Shown: positions 47,070-59,398, counted from the first letter of the stretch. The stretch: DNA of 64,000 nucleotides from Mesorhizobium sp. C432A (GCF_030323145.1 NZ_CP100470.1:4009001-4073000); one strand, 5' to 3'. The notes: generated by a model not told the origin, from the letters alone. Translations and numbers: made by a program.

Positions 47070-48581
47070 TCATGTACCGCAGAATGTCTGCAGGACGCGC
47101 TCATCCGGGCGTGGCGGCTCAGCAAAGCGTTCCATTCCCGGCTGCTCATCGAAGGGACGGCTGACGACCGCCAGAATCTCCTCGAACGGTCTGAAGTCGC
47201 CGCCCAACGCCGCCTGGATCATCGCCTCGATGCGATGATTGCGGGGGATGAATTTGGGATTGACCGATTGCATGGCAGAACGGCGCGTGGCCGTGTCGCC
47301 CTCGCTTGCGATGCGCTGGCGCCACCGCGCCGACCAGGCATCGAATGCACCTGGATCCTTAAACAACTGCCGCGCCGTGCCTTGGCCGTCCGCAGCGTCG
47401 AGGTCATCGCCCAGGCGCCGGAAGCCGAGCGTAAAATCCGCTTCGCCGCGAGCCAGCACATCCAGAAAGTCGGCAGCGAGCTGCAAGTCGCCTTCCGCTT
47501 CGGTCAGCAGTCCGAGTTTTCTGCGGAAGCCGCGCTGCAACACAGCCTCATAGGAGGCCTGGAACGACCTCAGCACCTCTTCCGCTTCAGACACTGCTTC
47601 ATTCTCGTCCGTGCTCATGAGCGGCAGCAGGGTCTCGGCAAAGCGCGCAAGGTTCCATGTGGCGACACGAGGCTGGTTGGCATAGGCATAGCGACCGGCG
47701 CGGTCTATCGAACTGAACACCGCGCTGGGGTCGTAAGCGTCCATGAAGGCGCATGGGCCATAGTCGATCGTCTCGCCCGAGATCGACATGTTGTCGGTGT
47801 TCATGACGCCATGGATGAAGCCGACCAGCATCCAGCGCGCCACCAGGTCCGCCTGTGCGGCGACAACGGCCTCCAGCAAAGCCCGGTACGGCCGTGCTTC
47901 CCCCGCCAGCTGTGGGAAGTGACGCTGAATGGCATAGTCGGCCAGTATCTTGAGCGCCTCGGTGTCGTGGCGCGCGGCGAAATATTGGAACGTGCCGATC
48001 CTGATATGGCTTGCCGCCACCCGTGTCAGGACGGCGCCGGGCAGCCGGACCTCGCGATAGACCGGGTCGCCGGTGAGCACCGCCGCAAGGCTTCGCGTCG
48101 TCGGAATGCCGAGCGCCCCCATCGCTTCGCTGACGACATATTCGCGCAGGACAGGGCCGAGTGCGGCGCGGCCGTCACCGTTGCGCGAGAACCGCGTTGG
48201 TCCCGATCCTTTCAGCTGGATGTCACGGCGAACGCCGTTGACGTCCACCACTTCGCCAAGCAGCAGGGCGCGCCCGTCGCCAAGCTGAGGCACGAAGTTT
48301 CCGAACTGGTGGCCCGCATAGGCCAGGGCGATTGCTTGCAACCCTTCCGGAAATTTGTTGCCGGCCAGCATCGCCACTCCATCCGGGCTGGTAAGCAGGT
48401 CGGCATCGAGCCCGAGTTCCTCGGCGAGGGGCCGGTTGAACCGGATCAGCCGCGGTTCGGATACCGGCTTCGGATGTGTTTGCGCGAAGAAGCGCTCCGG
48501 CAGTTGCGCATAGCTGTTGCTCAGGGCAGGAAGCCCCATCTGAATGACCGGGGTTTGTTCAGCAGTCGCAGGTGACGTCAT
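47070..48581 (-). CDS. selO: protein adenylyltransferase SelO (YdiU/UPF0061 family)
   Basis: SelO is a pseudokinase-fold enzyme that AMPylates proteins during redox stress. The 503-residue protein has the ATP-binding [13 protein letters not shown] and [18 protein letters not shown] motifs, the [20 protein letters not shown] helix, and the catalytic [11 protein letters not shown] and [12 protein letters not shown] motifs. The C-terminus ends LQTFCGT: the Cys is the usual position of the Sec/Cys near the end of SelO. It stands alone; no promoter was recognised. Confidence 0.93.
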   Translation of the reverse strand: MTSPATAEQTPVIQMGLPALSNSYAQLPERFFAQTHPKPVSEPRLIRFNRPLAEELGLDADLLTSPDGVAMLAGNKFPEGLQAIALAYAGHQFGNFVPQLGDGRALLLGEVVDVNGVRRDIQLKGSGPTRFSRNGDGRAALGPVLREYVVSEAMGALGIPTTRSLAAVLTGDPVYREVRLPGAVLTRVAASHIRIGTFQYFAARHDTEALKILADYAIQRHFPQLAGEARPYRALLEAVVAAQADLVARWMLVGFIHGVMNTDNMSISGETIDYGPCAFMDAYDPSAVFSSIDRAGRYAYANQPRVATWNLARFAETLLPLMSTDENEAVSEAEEVLRSFQASYEAVLQRGFRRKLGLLTEAEGDLQLAADFLDVLARGEADFTLGFRRLGDDLDAADGQGTARQLFKDPGAFDAWSARWRQRIASEGDTATRRSAMQSVNPKFIPRNHRIEAMIQAALGGDFRPFEEILAVVSRPFDEQPGMERFAEPPRPDERVLQTFCGT

Positions 48582-48824
48582 GACGAGCTGTCTCTGAAGA
48601 GGAGGGGTTCAACAGATCCCGTTTCGAGGAGCCTGTGTTCATTTGTTCATATAGGGACGCAACGTCGTTGGTGCCATCCGGATCCATCAGGCCGGCACCG
48701 GATACAAGCTGGGAACCACCCGCCTCAACTATCGAGGTTCGGGCTGCCGTGGGACGACGGGCCGTGGCGGAATCCAGAGCTGACCCCCGCATCGCCACTG
48801 TCTCCGAACTGAGCACCCGGGAAT

Positions 48825-50201
48825 CTAGTCAGTGCGGGCGTGCAATGCCGGGGCGGCGTCTGCCTTGGTTGGCAGCGGCTCTCTCGGGGCCGCTCCCGGC
48901 GACGATGTCGAACCCGGTTCGACTCGCTCCTCGGCGATGAGCCGGGCGCCACGCTCATAGGTCAGGTAGCGCCAGAGCCACTGGATCGAGACCTGAACGC
49001 GGTGCTGAAAACCGACGAGCAGGTAGACATGGATGAGCGCCCAGGCAGACCAGGCGAACCAGCCTTTCAGTTTCAGCCTGCCCGATTCGAACACGGCAGC
49101 GTGGCGGCCGACAATGGCCGTGTTGCCTCGATTGCTGAAGACAAAAGCGGGCAGCGTGTCGCCAGCATCTATCCGGCGTGCCAGTGCCTTGCCGAGGTGC
49201 TCGCCCTGCTGCTTGGCGACCTGGGCAAGACCAGGCAATGGCTGGCCGTTCCCATCGACGACCAGTGCGACGTCGCCAAGCGCGAAGACATCGGGATGGC
49301 CGACGACCTGCAGGTCGGATTCGACCTTCACCCGACCGCCGCGGTCGAGCCCGACACCAAGCTGGGCGGCCAGCGGAGAAGCCGCCACCCCGGCGGCCCA
49401 GAGCGTCAAGGCCACCGGGATCACCTGGCCGCCGACGGTGATCTGATGCGCTTCGATCGCCTCGACCCGGTTGCCGAGCGCGACCTCGACGCCCAGGCTT
49501 TCAAGGCGCAGACGTGCATATCTGGAAAGCTCCGGGGCGAATCCGGCGAGCAGACGCTCGCCGGCTTCTACCAGTATGATCCTTGTCTTCTCGGGCCGGA
49601 TGTTGCGGAAGTCGCGCGCCAGTGTGTGCCGGCTGAGTTCGGCGATCGAGCCCGCCAGTTCGACACCGGTCGGGCCGCCGCCGATAATGGCGATCGTCAT
49701 CAGCCGGGATTGCTCGACTGGATCGGTGGTCCGTTCCGCGTGCTCGAACGATAGCAGCAGCCGTGACCGGATCGTGCGCGCGTCCTCGATGGTCTTCAAG
49801 CCGGGACAAACCCGAGCCCAGCTCTCCTGGCCGAAATAGAATGGCTGCGAACCGGTGGCCAAGACCAGGATGTCGTAGGGGACCGTGGTCCCATCGGCCA
49901 GCACCAGTATCCTGGCTTCGGTGACGATCTCGGTGACATCGCCGAAGAGGACCTGAACCGAGGGATAGCGGCCCAGGATCTTGCGGATTGGCTCGGCGAT
50001 GTCAGGCGCCGACAAGGCGGCGGTTGCAACCTGATAGAGCAAGGGCTGGAACAGGTGGTGATTGTGGCGGTCGATGATCGTCACCCCGATTTCCGCCTTG
50101 CCGAGCGCCTTGGCAACCTCCAGACCGGCAAAGCCTCCGCCGACCACGACGATGCGCGGTGTCAGGCTCCGGCCGTGGCTGCTCTCGGTGGCGAACTGCA
50201 T
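48825..50201 (-). CDS. ndh: type II NADH dehydrogenase (NDH-2)
   Basis: NDH-2 passes electrons from NADH to quinone without proton pumping. The 458-residue flavoprotein has the FAD Rossmann motif VVVGGGFAGLEVAKAL, a second nucleotide motif IIGGGPTGVELAGSIAEL, and a hydrophobic C-terminal membrane-binding region (GWFAWSAWALIHVYLLVGFQ). It follows the DUF2243 gene by 30 bases and likely shares its stress promoter. A neighbouring oxidase subunit I suggests an alternative respiratory branch. Confidence 0.93.
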   Translation of the reverse strand: MQFATESSHGRSLTPRIVVVGGGFAGLEVAKALGKAEIGVTIIDRHNHHLFQPLLYQVATAALSAPDIAEPIRKILGRYPSVQVLFGDVTEIVTEARILVLADGTTVPYDILVLATGSQPFYFGQESWARVCPGLKTIEDARTIRSRLLLSFEHAERTTDPVEQSRLMTIAIIGGGPTGVELAGSIAELSRHTLARDFRNIRPEKTRIILVEAGERLLAGFAPELSRYARLRLESLGVEVALGNRVEAIEAHQITVGGQVIPVALTLWAAGVAASPLAAQLGVGLDRGGRVKVESDLQVVGHPDVFALGDVALVVDGNGQPLPGLAQVAKQQGEHLGKALARRIDAGDTLPAFVFSNRGNTAIVGRHAAVFESGRLKLKGWFAWSAWALIHVYLLVGFQHRVQVSIQWLWRYLTYERGARLIAEERVEPGSTSSPGAAPREPLPTKADAAPALHARTD

Positions 50202-50231
50202 GCTTGATACTCCCCTATCCCTGTCCGGAAG

Positions 50232-51059
50232 TCATAGCCTGGCAGGAGTGCCTCGCTGCTGGCTGGAGCTACTGCTCATTCCGGCGGCATCGGTCCAGGC
50301 GAGGCATCCGGCAATGACAGGCGTCGTGCTGACCACAAGGGCGCCGCGCGCGTGAAGGGATACCAACCCGCGCCATGAGACGCGGTCGACCGCCCAGATG
50401 GTGCCGCTGGCGTCGACCCATTTGAGATGGGCGTCGGCGACTTCAACGGCCCGCATCATCGCCGCCGGTTCCATCCCGGCCCGAAAGACGATGATGGAAT
50501 TGGCGGCACCGTTGAAGAACGGGCCGGCGCCGGCAGCCAATCCCGCGAGCAGGACGATGCTGGTAAGCGCTGCCGAAGCACCGCGTGCCGGTCCGCCGCG
50601 GTTGGGCAGCACCAGCACCAACACAAGCGGCACGATGCCGAAGATGACCAGCCACGCAATATCCCAGGCGAGCGGCAAGTCGCTGTTCATCTTGATCCGG
50701 TGCAGACCCAGCAGCCAGTGAAACACGACGGCATCGACGACATGCCAGACGCCGAACCCGGCGAAGGCGAGCCGCAGGATCTCCGTGGTGGTCCCGGGCC
50801 GCGCGCCGGCCGCCCTCGCGGCCACCAGCAGCACCGTGCCGGCGACGGCGAGCACATACATGAAAAGATGGAAGAGGCCGTCGGCCATGATCTGGAAGCG
50901 CAGGTCGGAACCCACCGGATCGGCGACGCCCGAGAGAAGATGATGCCATTGCAGGATCTGATGCAGGACGATGCCGTCGAAGAAACCGCCGAGCGCGAAG
51001 CCGAGCAGCAGCCAGCCGGCTCGCGTTCTCGGGTCGAGTGTCGCGGTGATCGCGTCCAT
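50232..51059 (-). CDS. DUF2243 membrane protein
   Basis: The 275-residue protein has about six membrane helices. The first (LLLGFALGGFFDGIVLHQIL) and the third (FGVWHVVDAVVFHWLLGLHRI) carry the His/Asp pattern typical of DUF2243. The function is unknown; histidines in the membrane and linkage to ndh and ctaD hint at metal or heme handling. ATG 51059 is one base after the stop of the 53-residue gene (TGACATG). Confidence 0.85.
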   Translation of the reverse strand: MDAITATLDPRTRAGWLLLGFALGGFFDGIVLHQILQWHHLLSGVADPVGSDLRFQIMADGLFHLFMYVLAVAGTVLLVAARAAGARPGTTTEILRLAFAGFGVWHVVDAVVFHWLLGLHRIKMNSDLPLAWDIAWLVIFGIVPLVLVLVLPNRGGPARGASAALTSIVLLAGLAAGAGPFFNGAANSIIVFRAGMEPAAMMRAVEVADAHLKWVDASGTIWAVDRVSWRGLVSLHARGALVVSTTPVIAGCLAWTDAAGMSSSSSQQRGTPARL

Positions 51060-51060
51060 G

Positions 51061-53029
<1,969 letters not shown>

Positions 53030-53132
53030 GGCCGGGTTGTCGAACTCCTTTGCGCAAGCCAGCCCGGTTCGCCGCTGAGGCGAACTTCAGCCTGCCGGTG
53101 GCAGACGTTGGCTGCAGCTGAGAACCGGATCG

Positions 53133-53522
53133 CTATCTGAAGCTGATTAACAGGACAGCGAACAAGCTTGCGAGCGCGACTGCCCAGCAGAATAACCAAT
53201 TGGCGATCAGAAGAAGCGATTTGAGCACGGTGGCATGGCAGTAATCTTCGATGATCGATTGCATTCCAAGCCGCATGTGAACGCAGCTTACGAGAATGAA
53301 GCCAATAAGGGCTGGCGCGACATAGATCGATCCTACGACGCTGAGGACGGCGTCTCGAGGCTCACCGACCAGCATTATAACGACCGCGACGATGTAAATG
53401 ACAAAGATCAACAGGGCAGCAGATGTCAGCCGCTCCAGCATGAACGTTTCGGTTCCGTGTTTCGCCGATCCAAGGCCCCGCACTCGAGCTAGCGGAGTTC
53501 TGATTGAGGGTCTGTCAGCCAT
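53133..53522 (-). CDS. SdhD-like membrane anchor, orphan paralogue
   Basis: The 129-residue protein matches the succinate dehydrogenase hydrophobic anchor: N-terminal RTPLARVRGLGSAKHGTETF, three membrane helices, and the heme-ligand region CVHMRLGMQSIIEDY. No sdhC, sdhA or sdhB is next to it. It overlaps the preceding small gene by 34 bases and probably shares its stress promoter. It could replace the housekeeping SdhD under stress, or serve another quinone-linked role. Confidence 0.8.
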   Translation of the reverse strand: MADRPSIRTPLARVRGLGSAKHGTETFMLERLTSAALLIFVIYIVAVVIMLVGEPRDAVLSVVGSIYVAPALIGFILVSCVHMRLGMQSIIEDYCHATVLKSLLLIANWLFCWAVALASLFAVLLISFR

Positions 53523-53794
53523 GGCGTTTCCCCAAAATTACTTGGTTGCCTTGCGCGCAACTCAAGCTGTTGCTGTTTCGATGCCCGGGCCGCCGGTGCC
53601 GACGGATAGTGGGCAAGCACGGTCTCCAGTCGAGCAAGGCGGGCTTTGTGGGCGTTCAGTTCGTATCCTGAACGCCATCCAATTTGCCTGGGTCTGCCAT
53701 CTCTGCATAACTCGCTTTCAAGCAGCGAGATACGAAGGCGGACCGCGTCGATCTCCTTGACAAGCGCGGCCTTCACCGATTTTCGACTCTGCAT
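53489..53794 (-). CDS. small hypothetical protein with helical core
   Basis: From ATG 53794 the 101-residue product has a charged helical stretch (SVKAALVKEIDAVRLRISLL) and a second helix rich in Leu/Arg/Ala, then a Gln/Arg-rich tail. A GGAAC-N16-GGTT promoter lies 31-55 bases upstream, which supports the gene. It overlaps the SdhD paralogue. No family recognised. Confidence 0.5.
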   Translation of the reverse strand: MQSRKSVKAALVKEIDAVRLRISLLESELCRDGRPRQIGWRSGYELNAHKARLARLETVLAHYPSAPAARASKQQQLELRARQPSNFGETPWLTDPQSELR

Positions 53795-53824
53795 GGCTGT
53801 AGTTCCGGTGCAAGGATGGTTCCA

Positions 53825-53849
53825 AACCTGACGCGTCTGGAAATGTTCC
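53825..53849 (-). promoter_or_regulatory. EcfG/RpoE2-type promoter of the small gene and sdhD paralogue
   Basis: GGAAC-N16-GGTT reading leftward, with a short leader before ATG 53794. Confidence 0.6.
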
Positions 53850-54129
53850 CGGGTGCCGAAGGCGTGCTGAAGATTAATGACTCGGTGCTGGACCCGCACA
53901 ATGGGTCGCCATGAGCTAAAGCCGGGCACTAGCTCAACGGCCGCGATGTGCCCGGCGAATGCTTGTGAAAACGAGCGAACGCCTGGCCCGCCTCCTCCCG
54001 AGAGATAAGTAGCCCCTCAGAACAGCGGCCGCACGTGGCCGAGATGACCAGAGGGTGTTCTTGGCCCAACATATGTTAACGGCCACTTTTGGCTCTCTCT
54101 CCTGCAAAAATATTTGGGCTGAAAGGCCG

Positions 54130-54154
54130 GGAACTAACCGATCCTCCGGATGTT
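54130..54154 (+). promoter_or_regulatory. EcfG/RpoE2-type promoter of the cyanophycin operon
   Basis: GGAAC-N16-TGTT reading rightward; the motif ends 26 bases before ATG 54181. The rest of 53850-54129 holds no recognised gene. Confidence 0.55.
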
Positions 54155-54180
54155 GCGGAGTTAGTCAGGAGAAACGGACT

Positions 54181-56958
54181 ATGTCGGACAAAGAAATTCA
54201 TCGGGGCGCCTCGCGTTTTCGCCCTATCCGCGTCGTGGATGCCCGCGTGTTTCGCGGGCCGCACCTCTATAGCATGACGCCAATGGTCCAGATTCGGATC
54301 GACCTCGGAGCCCTTGAGGCGTTCCCGACAGACAAACTGCCCGGGTTTTCCGAACAAATCGTCCGACTGTTGCCCGGCCTTGCGGGCCATGGCTGCAGCT
54401 ATGGCGCCGCCGGCGGCTTTGTCCGCCGCATGCAGGAAGGAACCTGGCTCGGCCACGTCGTCGAGCATGTCGCCCTGGAACTGCAGAGCATGCTCGGCCA
54501 CCGGGTGACACGAGGAAAGACACGGTCGGTCAAAGGCAGTCCGGGCACTTACAACGTCATGTTCGCCTACAAGGATGAGCTTGTCGGGCTGCTCGCGGGA
54601 CGCGTCGCGCTCGAACTGGTGGACAGCCTGCTGCCTGCCAATCTCCATGGCGTCGAGGGGCTCGGCGAGATTGCGGAAACGCAGGGGCCGTTCGAGTTCG
54701 CATCCAGGCTGCAGCAGCTCACGCGTCTGGCCGCCGAGCGTGCCTTGGGCCCCACGACTGCTTCCTTGGTGCGCGAGGCCGAGAGGCGGGGCATACCCGC
54801 CGCGCGGATCGACGACAGCAGCCTCGTGCTGTTTGGTCACGGAAAGCATCAGAAGCGGATCCGCGCCAGTTGCAGCGACCTCACTTCCGAGATTGCGACC
54901 GAGATCGCCTCGGATAAGGACCTGACTAAATTCCTGCTGCAACAGGCCGGGCTACCGGTGCCACGCGGGGAACTGGTGCGATCGGCGCAGGACGCGGTCG
55001 CGGCAGCCACACGGCTGGGCTACCCCGTGGTCACCAAACCACTCGATGGCAATCATGGAAGCGGCGTCAACATCGGTCTGGCAACGGAAGACGACGTCCG
55101 CTGGGGTTTCGAACAGGCGCGAGAACACAGCCGCAGCGTTATCGTCGAGCAGCATTTCGTCGGCTCGGACCACAGGATCCTGGTGATCGGCGGAAAGGTG
55201 GTGGCGCTTGCCGAGAGGGTTCCGGCCCATGTGGTCGGCGATGGCCGGAGTTCTGTCGCCGAACTCGTCGAGGAGACGAACCGCGACCCACGAAGGGGAG
55301 AGGGCCATTCCTCGGTATTAACCCGCATCGAGATCGACGAATGTGTCGAGCATTTCCTGTCAAAATCGCAGCTCACCCTGGCGAGCGTTCCAGCGCCGGG
55401 TCAAATGGTGCTCTTGCGGCCCACCGCCAATCTCTCCACCGGTGGGACCGCGATCGACCGGACGGAAGAAATCCATCCCGAAAACGCGCTGATCGCCAGG
55501 CGGGCGGCACAGATCGTCGGTCTCGACATTGCCGGGATCGACTTCGTCTGTCCCGACATCTCACGGCCGGTGAGCGAAACCGGCGGCGGCATCATAGAGG
55601 TGAATGCCGGTCCTGGCTTTCGCATGCATCTCGAACCCTCGTCGGGGCGCGCCCGCAACGTCGCACGGCCCGTGCTCGATCTTCTCTTCAAAGGCGGCAA
55701 GGACGGCCGGATTCCGATCTTCGCGATCACGGGAACCAACGGCAAGTCGACCACTGCCCGGATGCTGGCGCACATCCTGCAGGCGAATGGGGCAACCGTC
55801 GGGCTCACCTCCACCACCGGCGTCTACTTGAACGGCGAGCGGATCATGACAGGGGACTGCTCCGGTCCGCAGAGCGCCAGGATCGTGCTGCGCGAGCCGG
55901 GTGTCGATGTCGCGGTGCTGGAATGTGCGCGCGGCGGCATCCTGCGCGAAGGGCTTGCCTTCGATGCATGCGATGTTGGCGCGGTTCTGAACGTCCACGG
56001 CGACCATCTCGGGCTGAGGGGCATCGACACGATCGAGGACCTGGCGGAGGTGAAATCGGTCGTGGTCGAGTCCGTCCGCCGCGGCGGATGGAGCATTCTC
56101 AATGCCGACGACGTCCATACGTCCGCAATGTCGCGAGATGCCGGCGGCAGGATCTGCTACTTCTCGCTGGCGAGCAGGAGCGAGTGGCCCGGTTTCTTGC
56201 GCAACCACCTGGCGGAAGGCGGCCGCGCCGTGACGCGGGAGCCCAGCAGCGACGGCTGGGACATTTTCATCCACGAGGATGGGGAGTCGATGTTCCTGAT
56301 GAGCGTCGACGAAATTCCCGCGACCTTCGAGGGTTCGGCCGAATTCAACGTTGCCAACAGCCTGGCAGCCGTCGCCATGGCGCATTGCCACGACGTTCCG
56401 GCGGCAACGATCCGGGCGGCGTTGGCCGAGTTTGGCACCTCGTTCGAGCAATCTCCCGGTCGCCTCAACGTCTTCGACGGGCATGGTTTCCGCACGATCG
56501 TCGACTATGCGCACAATCCGGAGGGGCTGAAGGCGCTCGGAAAGCTCGTTTCCCACATGAGGCGCGGCTATCAGCGCACGATCGGCCTGGTCGCCATACC
56601 GGGCGACCGCCGCGATTGCGACATCCGCGAGATGGGCGCGATCGCTTCGCGGATATTCGACGTCATCGTCTTCAAGGAGGATGAGCAGGAGCTGCGCGGC
56701 CGAGCCCCCGGAGCGATCGCCGGCTTGCTGCGGGAAGGTGCCTTGAACGCCGGCTGCGCCCCAGGCCGCATACACGCCGTCTGTCCCGAGAAGGAGGCCG
56801 TCGACGTGTGTCTCCGGCTTGCTCGGGAGAACGACCTTGTCGTGCTCACCGTCGACGACGTTGAAGCCGTGTGGCGGCAGGTAACCGGCTTCGGAGGCGC
56901 GACGCCTTCGAGGGGAGGGCCCGATCAGACCCATATTCGCCATCTGAGGGCTGGCTGA
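54181..56958 (+). CDS. cphA: cyanophycin synthetase
   Basis: CphA polymerises aspartate and arginine into cyanophycin, a nitrogen and carbon reserve. The 925-residue protein has an N-terminal domain (about 1-160), an ATP-grasp domain (about 215-480: FLLQQAGLPVPRGELV, PVVTKPLDGNHGSGVNIG, GGGIIEVNAGPGFRMH) and a C-terminal Mur-ligase-like domain with the P-loop ITGTNGKSTTARML. AGGAG precedes ATG 54181; the upstream open frame is leader. The stop overlaps the next gene (TGATG). Confidence 0.95.
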   Translation: MSDKEIHRGASRFRPIRVVDARVFRGPHLYSMTPMVQIRIDLGALEAFPTDKLPGFSEQIVRLLPGLAGHGCSYGAAGGFVRRMQEGTWLGHVVEHVALELQSMLGHRVTRGKTRSVKGSPGTYNVMFAYKDELVGLLAGRVALELVDSLLPANLHGVEGLGEIAETQGPFEFASRLQQLTRLAAERALGPTTASLVREAERRGIPAARIDDSSLVLFGHGKHQKRIRASCSDLTSEIATEIASDKDLTKFLLQQAGLPVPRGELVRSAQDAVAAATRLGYPVVTKPLDGNHGSGVNIGLATEDDVRWGFEQAREHSRSVIVEQHFVGSDHRILVIGGKVVALAERVPAHVVGDGRSSVAELVEETNRDPRRGEGHSSVLTRIEIDECVEHFLSKSQLTLASVPAPGQMVLLRPTANLSTGGTAIDRTEEIHPENALIARRAAQIVGLDIAGIDFVCPDISRPVSETGGGIIEVNAGPGFRMHLEPSSGRARNVARPVLDLLFKGGKDGRIPIFAITGTNGKSTTARMLAHILQANGATVGLTSTTGVYLNGERIMTGDCSGPQSARIVLREPGVDVAVLECARGGILREGLAFDACDVGAVLNVHGDHLGLRGIDTIEDLAEVKSVVVESVRRGGWSILNADDVHTSAMSRDAGGRICYFSLASRSEWPGFLRNHLAEGGRAVTREPSSDGWDIFIHEDGESMFLMSVDEIPATFEGSAEFNVANSLAAVAMAHCHDVPAATIRAALAEFGTSFEQSPGRLNVFDGHGFRTIVDYAHNPEGLKALGKLVSHMRRGYQRTIGLVAIPGDRRDCDIREMGAIASRIFDVIVFKEDEQELRGRAPGAIAGLLREGALNAGCAPGRIHAVCPEKEAVDVCLRLARENDLVVLTVDDVEAVWRQVTGFGGATPSRGGPDQTHIRHLRAG

Positions 56959-57857
56959 TGTGGTCGCTGATCCTGCACGGCGGCGCCAAGGAGATCGATC
57001 CGCAAGAGGAGGAGGCGCATCGCAACGGATGCATCGAGGCGCTCGAGGCAGGTCGGGCCATCCTGGCCGGCGGCGGAACGGCGGTCGATGCCGTGGAAGC
57101 TGCCGGTCGCGTCCTCGAGGCGGACCCGACGTTCAATGCGGGATATGGAAGTGCCCTCAATTCGGACGGCGAGGTCGAGATGTGCGCTGGCCTGATGGAG
57201 GGCAGGGACTTCAATGTGGGTGCCGTCGCAGTGATCAAGGGCGTGCGCCATCCAATCAGTGTCGCCAAGGCCATGCTGCATGAGGAGCCGATCCTGCTGG
57301 CGTCCGAGGGGGCCCGGCGTTTCGCCGCCGACAAGCAGCTGGAGCTTTGCGATCCGGCGGATTTGATCACGCCGCAGCAGCGCGACGCCTCCAGCAAGTC
57401 TGAGGCGAAGGATACGATCGGTGTGGTTGCCCTGGATCAATACGGGGACATCGCCGTGGGCACTTCGACCGGCGGACTGGACGGCAGTGCTCCGGGTCGT
57501 GTGGGGGATTCTCCGCAACCCGGTTGCGGCTACTATGCCGACAACCAATTGGGAGCCGCCGCCTTCTCGGGAGACGGTGAGCATATTGCGCGAAAGGCTC
57601 TCGCGGCCCGTGTCATGCAGGCACTCTCGGCGCGGCAGGCATTGTCCTCGGGGCAGGCTGAAGGCGGCCTGGAGCAGGTGCTGAATCCCGCGCTCAGGGA
57701 AGTCGAGGCGATCGGCGGCGAAGCCGGAGCCATCGTGCTTACCGCGACCGGCGTGTCTGGATGGGCGCATAACAGCAGGGAGTTCGCAGTCGCATTCATG
57801 ACCAGCGAGGACAACCACCCACACGTTTTCCTGCGCAAGAAAGACGTGGACAAATGA
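56958..57857 (+). CDS. iaaA: isoaspartyl peptidase/L-asparaginase family protein
   Basis: The 299-residue Ntn-hydrolase shows the autocleavage site with nucleophile Thr in KDTIGVVALDQYG, and the GTSTGGLDGSAPGRVGDSP substrate-loop motif. In this operon it most likely cleaves beta-Asp-Arg dipeptides released by cyanophycinase. ATG 56958 overlaps the cphA stop, and its own end overlaps cphB (ATGA), so the three are translationally coupled. Confidence 0.93.
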   Translation: MWSLILHGGAKEIDPQEEEAHRNGCIEALEAGRAILAGGGTAVDAVEAAGRVLEADPTFNAGYGSALNSDGEVEMCAGLMEGRDFNVGAVAVIKGVRHPISVAKAMLHEEPILLASEGARRFAADKQLELCDPADLITPQQRDASSKSEAKDTIGVVALDQYGDIAVGTSTGGLDGSAPGRVGDSPQPGCGYYADNQLGAAAFSGDGEHIARKALAARVMQALSARQALSSGQAEGGLEQVLNPALREVEAIGGEAGAIVLTATGVSGWAHNSREFAVAFMTSEDNHPHVFLRKKDVDK

Positions 57858-58678
57858 CCGACAAGAAGAAAAAACGATCCTCGAACGGTAAAGCCGGAAC
57901 GCTCGTCATCATCGGCGGCCACGAGGACCATGATGGCGATCGTGTCATCTTGAAGGAGGTGGCGAGCCTGGTTCCGAACGGCCGCCTGGTGCTTGCCACC
58001 ATCGCGTCTCATGAGCCGGATGGCTATCTCGAGAAGTATCAGAGGTCCTTCGGTGAGCTGGGCATCAAGGATGTCATCGAGCTCTACGTCAACGACCGCC
58101 TCGAGGCAGCTCATGAAAAGAAAATAAGTGCGCTCGCAGACGTGAGCGCGGTGTTCTTCTCCGGCGGCGACCAGCTCCGGATCACCAGCCAGATCGGCGA
58201 CACGCCCATCGACGAGCGGGTGCACGAAATCTATGAAGCCGGAGGCGTCATTGCCGGCACCTCCGCGGGCGCGTCGGTCATGAGCGACACAATGATGGTG
58301 AAGGGGCCGAACGCAGCGTCCTTTCGGATCGGCCACATTCGGATGGCGCCGGGACTGGGCCTGCTGCCGAATGTCATCATCGACCAGCACTTTGCGGAAC
58401 GGGGCCGCATTGGGCGGCTCATCGGGGCGGTGTCGCAGAACCCGCGCGTCCTCGGCATCGGTGTCGATGAAGACACGGCGATCGTGGTGAAGGGCGAGAT
58501 GTTCAAGGTCATCGGCAGCGGCGCTGTCTATCTGGTCGATGCAGCCGGCGTGACGCATTCCAACATCGCGGAAGGTGAGCCTGATGCCGCCCTTTCCATC
58601 CATGATCTGAGGGTTCACGTGCTGAGCTCAGGCGATGCGTTCGATCTGGCGCTGCGACGGCCGGTGGGGACTCCCTAA
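57854..58678 (+). CDS. cphB: cyanophycinase
   Basis: CphB is a serine exopeptidase (S51 family) that degrades cyanophycin to beta-Asp-Arg dipeptides. The 274-residue protein has the nucleophile Ser in IAGTSAGASVMS, the SGGDQLRI motif, and the DQHFAERGRIGRL helix. A lysine-rich N-terminus (TDKKKKRSSNGK) precedes the core; no signal peptide is seen, so it acts in the cytoplasm. Confidence 0.94.
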   Translation: MTDKKKKRSSNGKAGTLVIIGGHEDHDGDRVILKEVASLVPNGRLVLATIASHEPDGYLEKYQRSFGELGIKDVIELYVNDRLEAAHEKKISALADVSAVFFSGGDQLRITSQIGDTPIDERVHEIYEAGGVIAGTSAGASVMSDTMMVKGPNAASFRIGHIRMAPGLGLLPNVIIDQHFAERGRIGRLIGAVSQNPRVLGIGVDEDTAIVVKGEMFKVIGSGAVYLVDAAGVTHSNIAEGEPDAALSIHDLRVHVLSSGDAFDLALRRPVGTP

Positions 58679-58900
58679 GACTTCGCCGCACTCAAGTTGA
58701 TGGTGTGGCGCGGTCCGCGTACCGGGCCCTCGAGCAGTGCCGATCCACGCGCGAAAACCGCTATCCGTGAGGCTGTTCTCCCATTTGAAGCCGCCACCAG
58801 GATGGTCGCGTTGTTGCGGGCCCGGCAGGATTACGGACGGCCTCTCTCGGCTCGAATCCCGCAAAGCTGAAGACCTTCGCTCACCCGGCGTTCTGCCGAG

Positions 58901-59398
58901 CTAGCCCCGGCGGCGACTGGCCTGAATGGCAGCAAAGGTTACCGGACGAAACCCCCATGCGTCGACGCCGACATCATGCTGGCGCGTCATCGGCTTCAGA
59001 CGACCGTGCGAATGACCGTGCAGGTTTACCGACCTCTTGCCGATCTGGTTCCAGGTGCGAAAAGGATAGTGGCACAGAACCAGCAAGCTGCCCTCGACAA
59101 GAAGCTCCATGTAGTGGTGCACGCTCGCCCAGGCCGGGTCGCCAATGGTGGCGGCGCCATCATTGTTGCCAATTATCAGGTGCTTGGACCCGTTAAGAGA
59201 CGACAGCAGTGAAGACACGATCTCGGCTGGACCCTTGGCGAAATCGCCGAGGTGCCAGACCTCGTCGTTCGGGCCAACCGTTTCGTTCCAAAACGCAACC
59301 AGCGCCTGGTCATGCTCGACCAACGAGGCGAAGGGACGCCGGTCGAGGCGCAGAATGCGCGGATCGTTGAAATGCGTATCGGAAGTGAAGAAGATCAT
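58901..59398 (-). CDS. calcineurin-like metallophosphoesterase
   Basis: The 165-residue protein has all metal-binding motifs of the superfamily: SDTHFNDPRIL, HLGDFAKG, IGNND, LCHYPFRTW and LHGHSHGR. Substrate is unknown; similar short enzymes are often phage-like or housekeeping phosphoesterases. It lies 29 bases downstream of the 56-residue gene and could be co-transcribed with it. Confidence 0.85.
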   Translation of the reverse strand: MIFFTSDTHFNDPRILRLDRRPFASLVEHDQALVAFWNETVGPNDEVWHLGDFAKGPAEIVSSLLSSLNGSKHLIIGNNDGAATIGDPAWASVHHYMELLVEGSLLVLCHYPFRTWNQIGKRSVNLHGHSHGRLKPMTRQHDVGVDAWGFRPVTFAAIQASRRRG

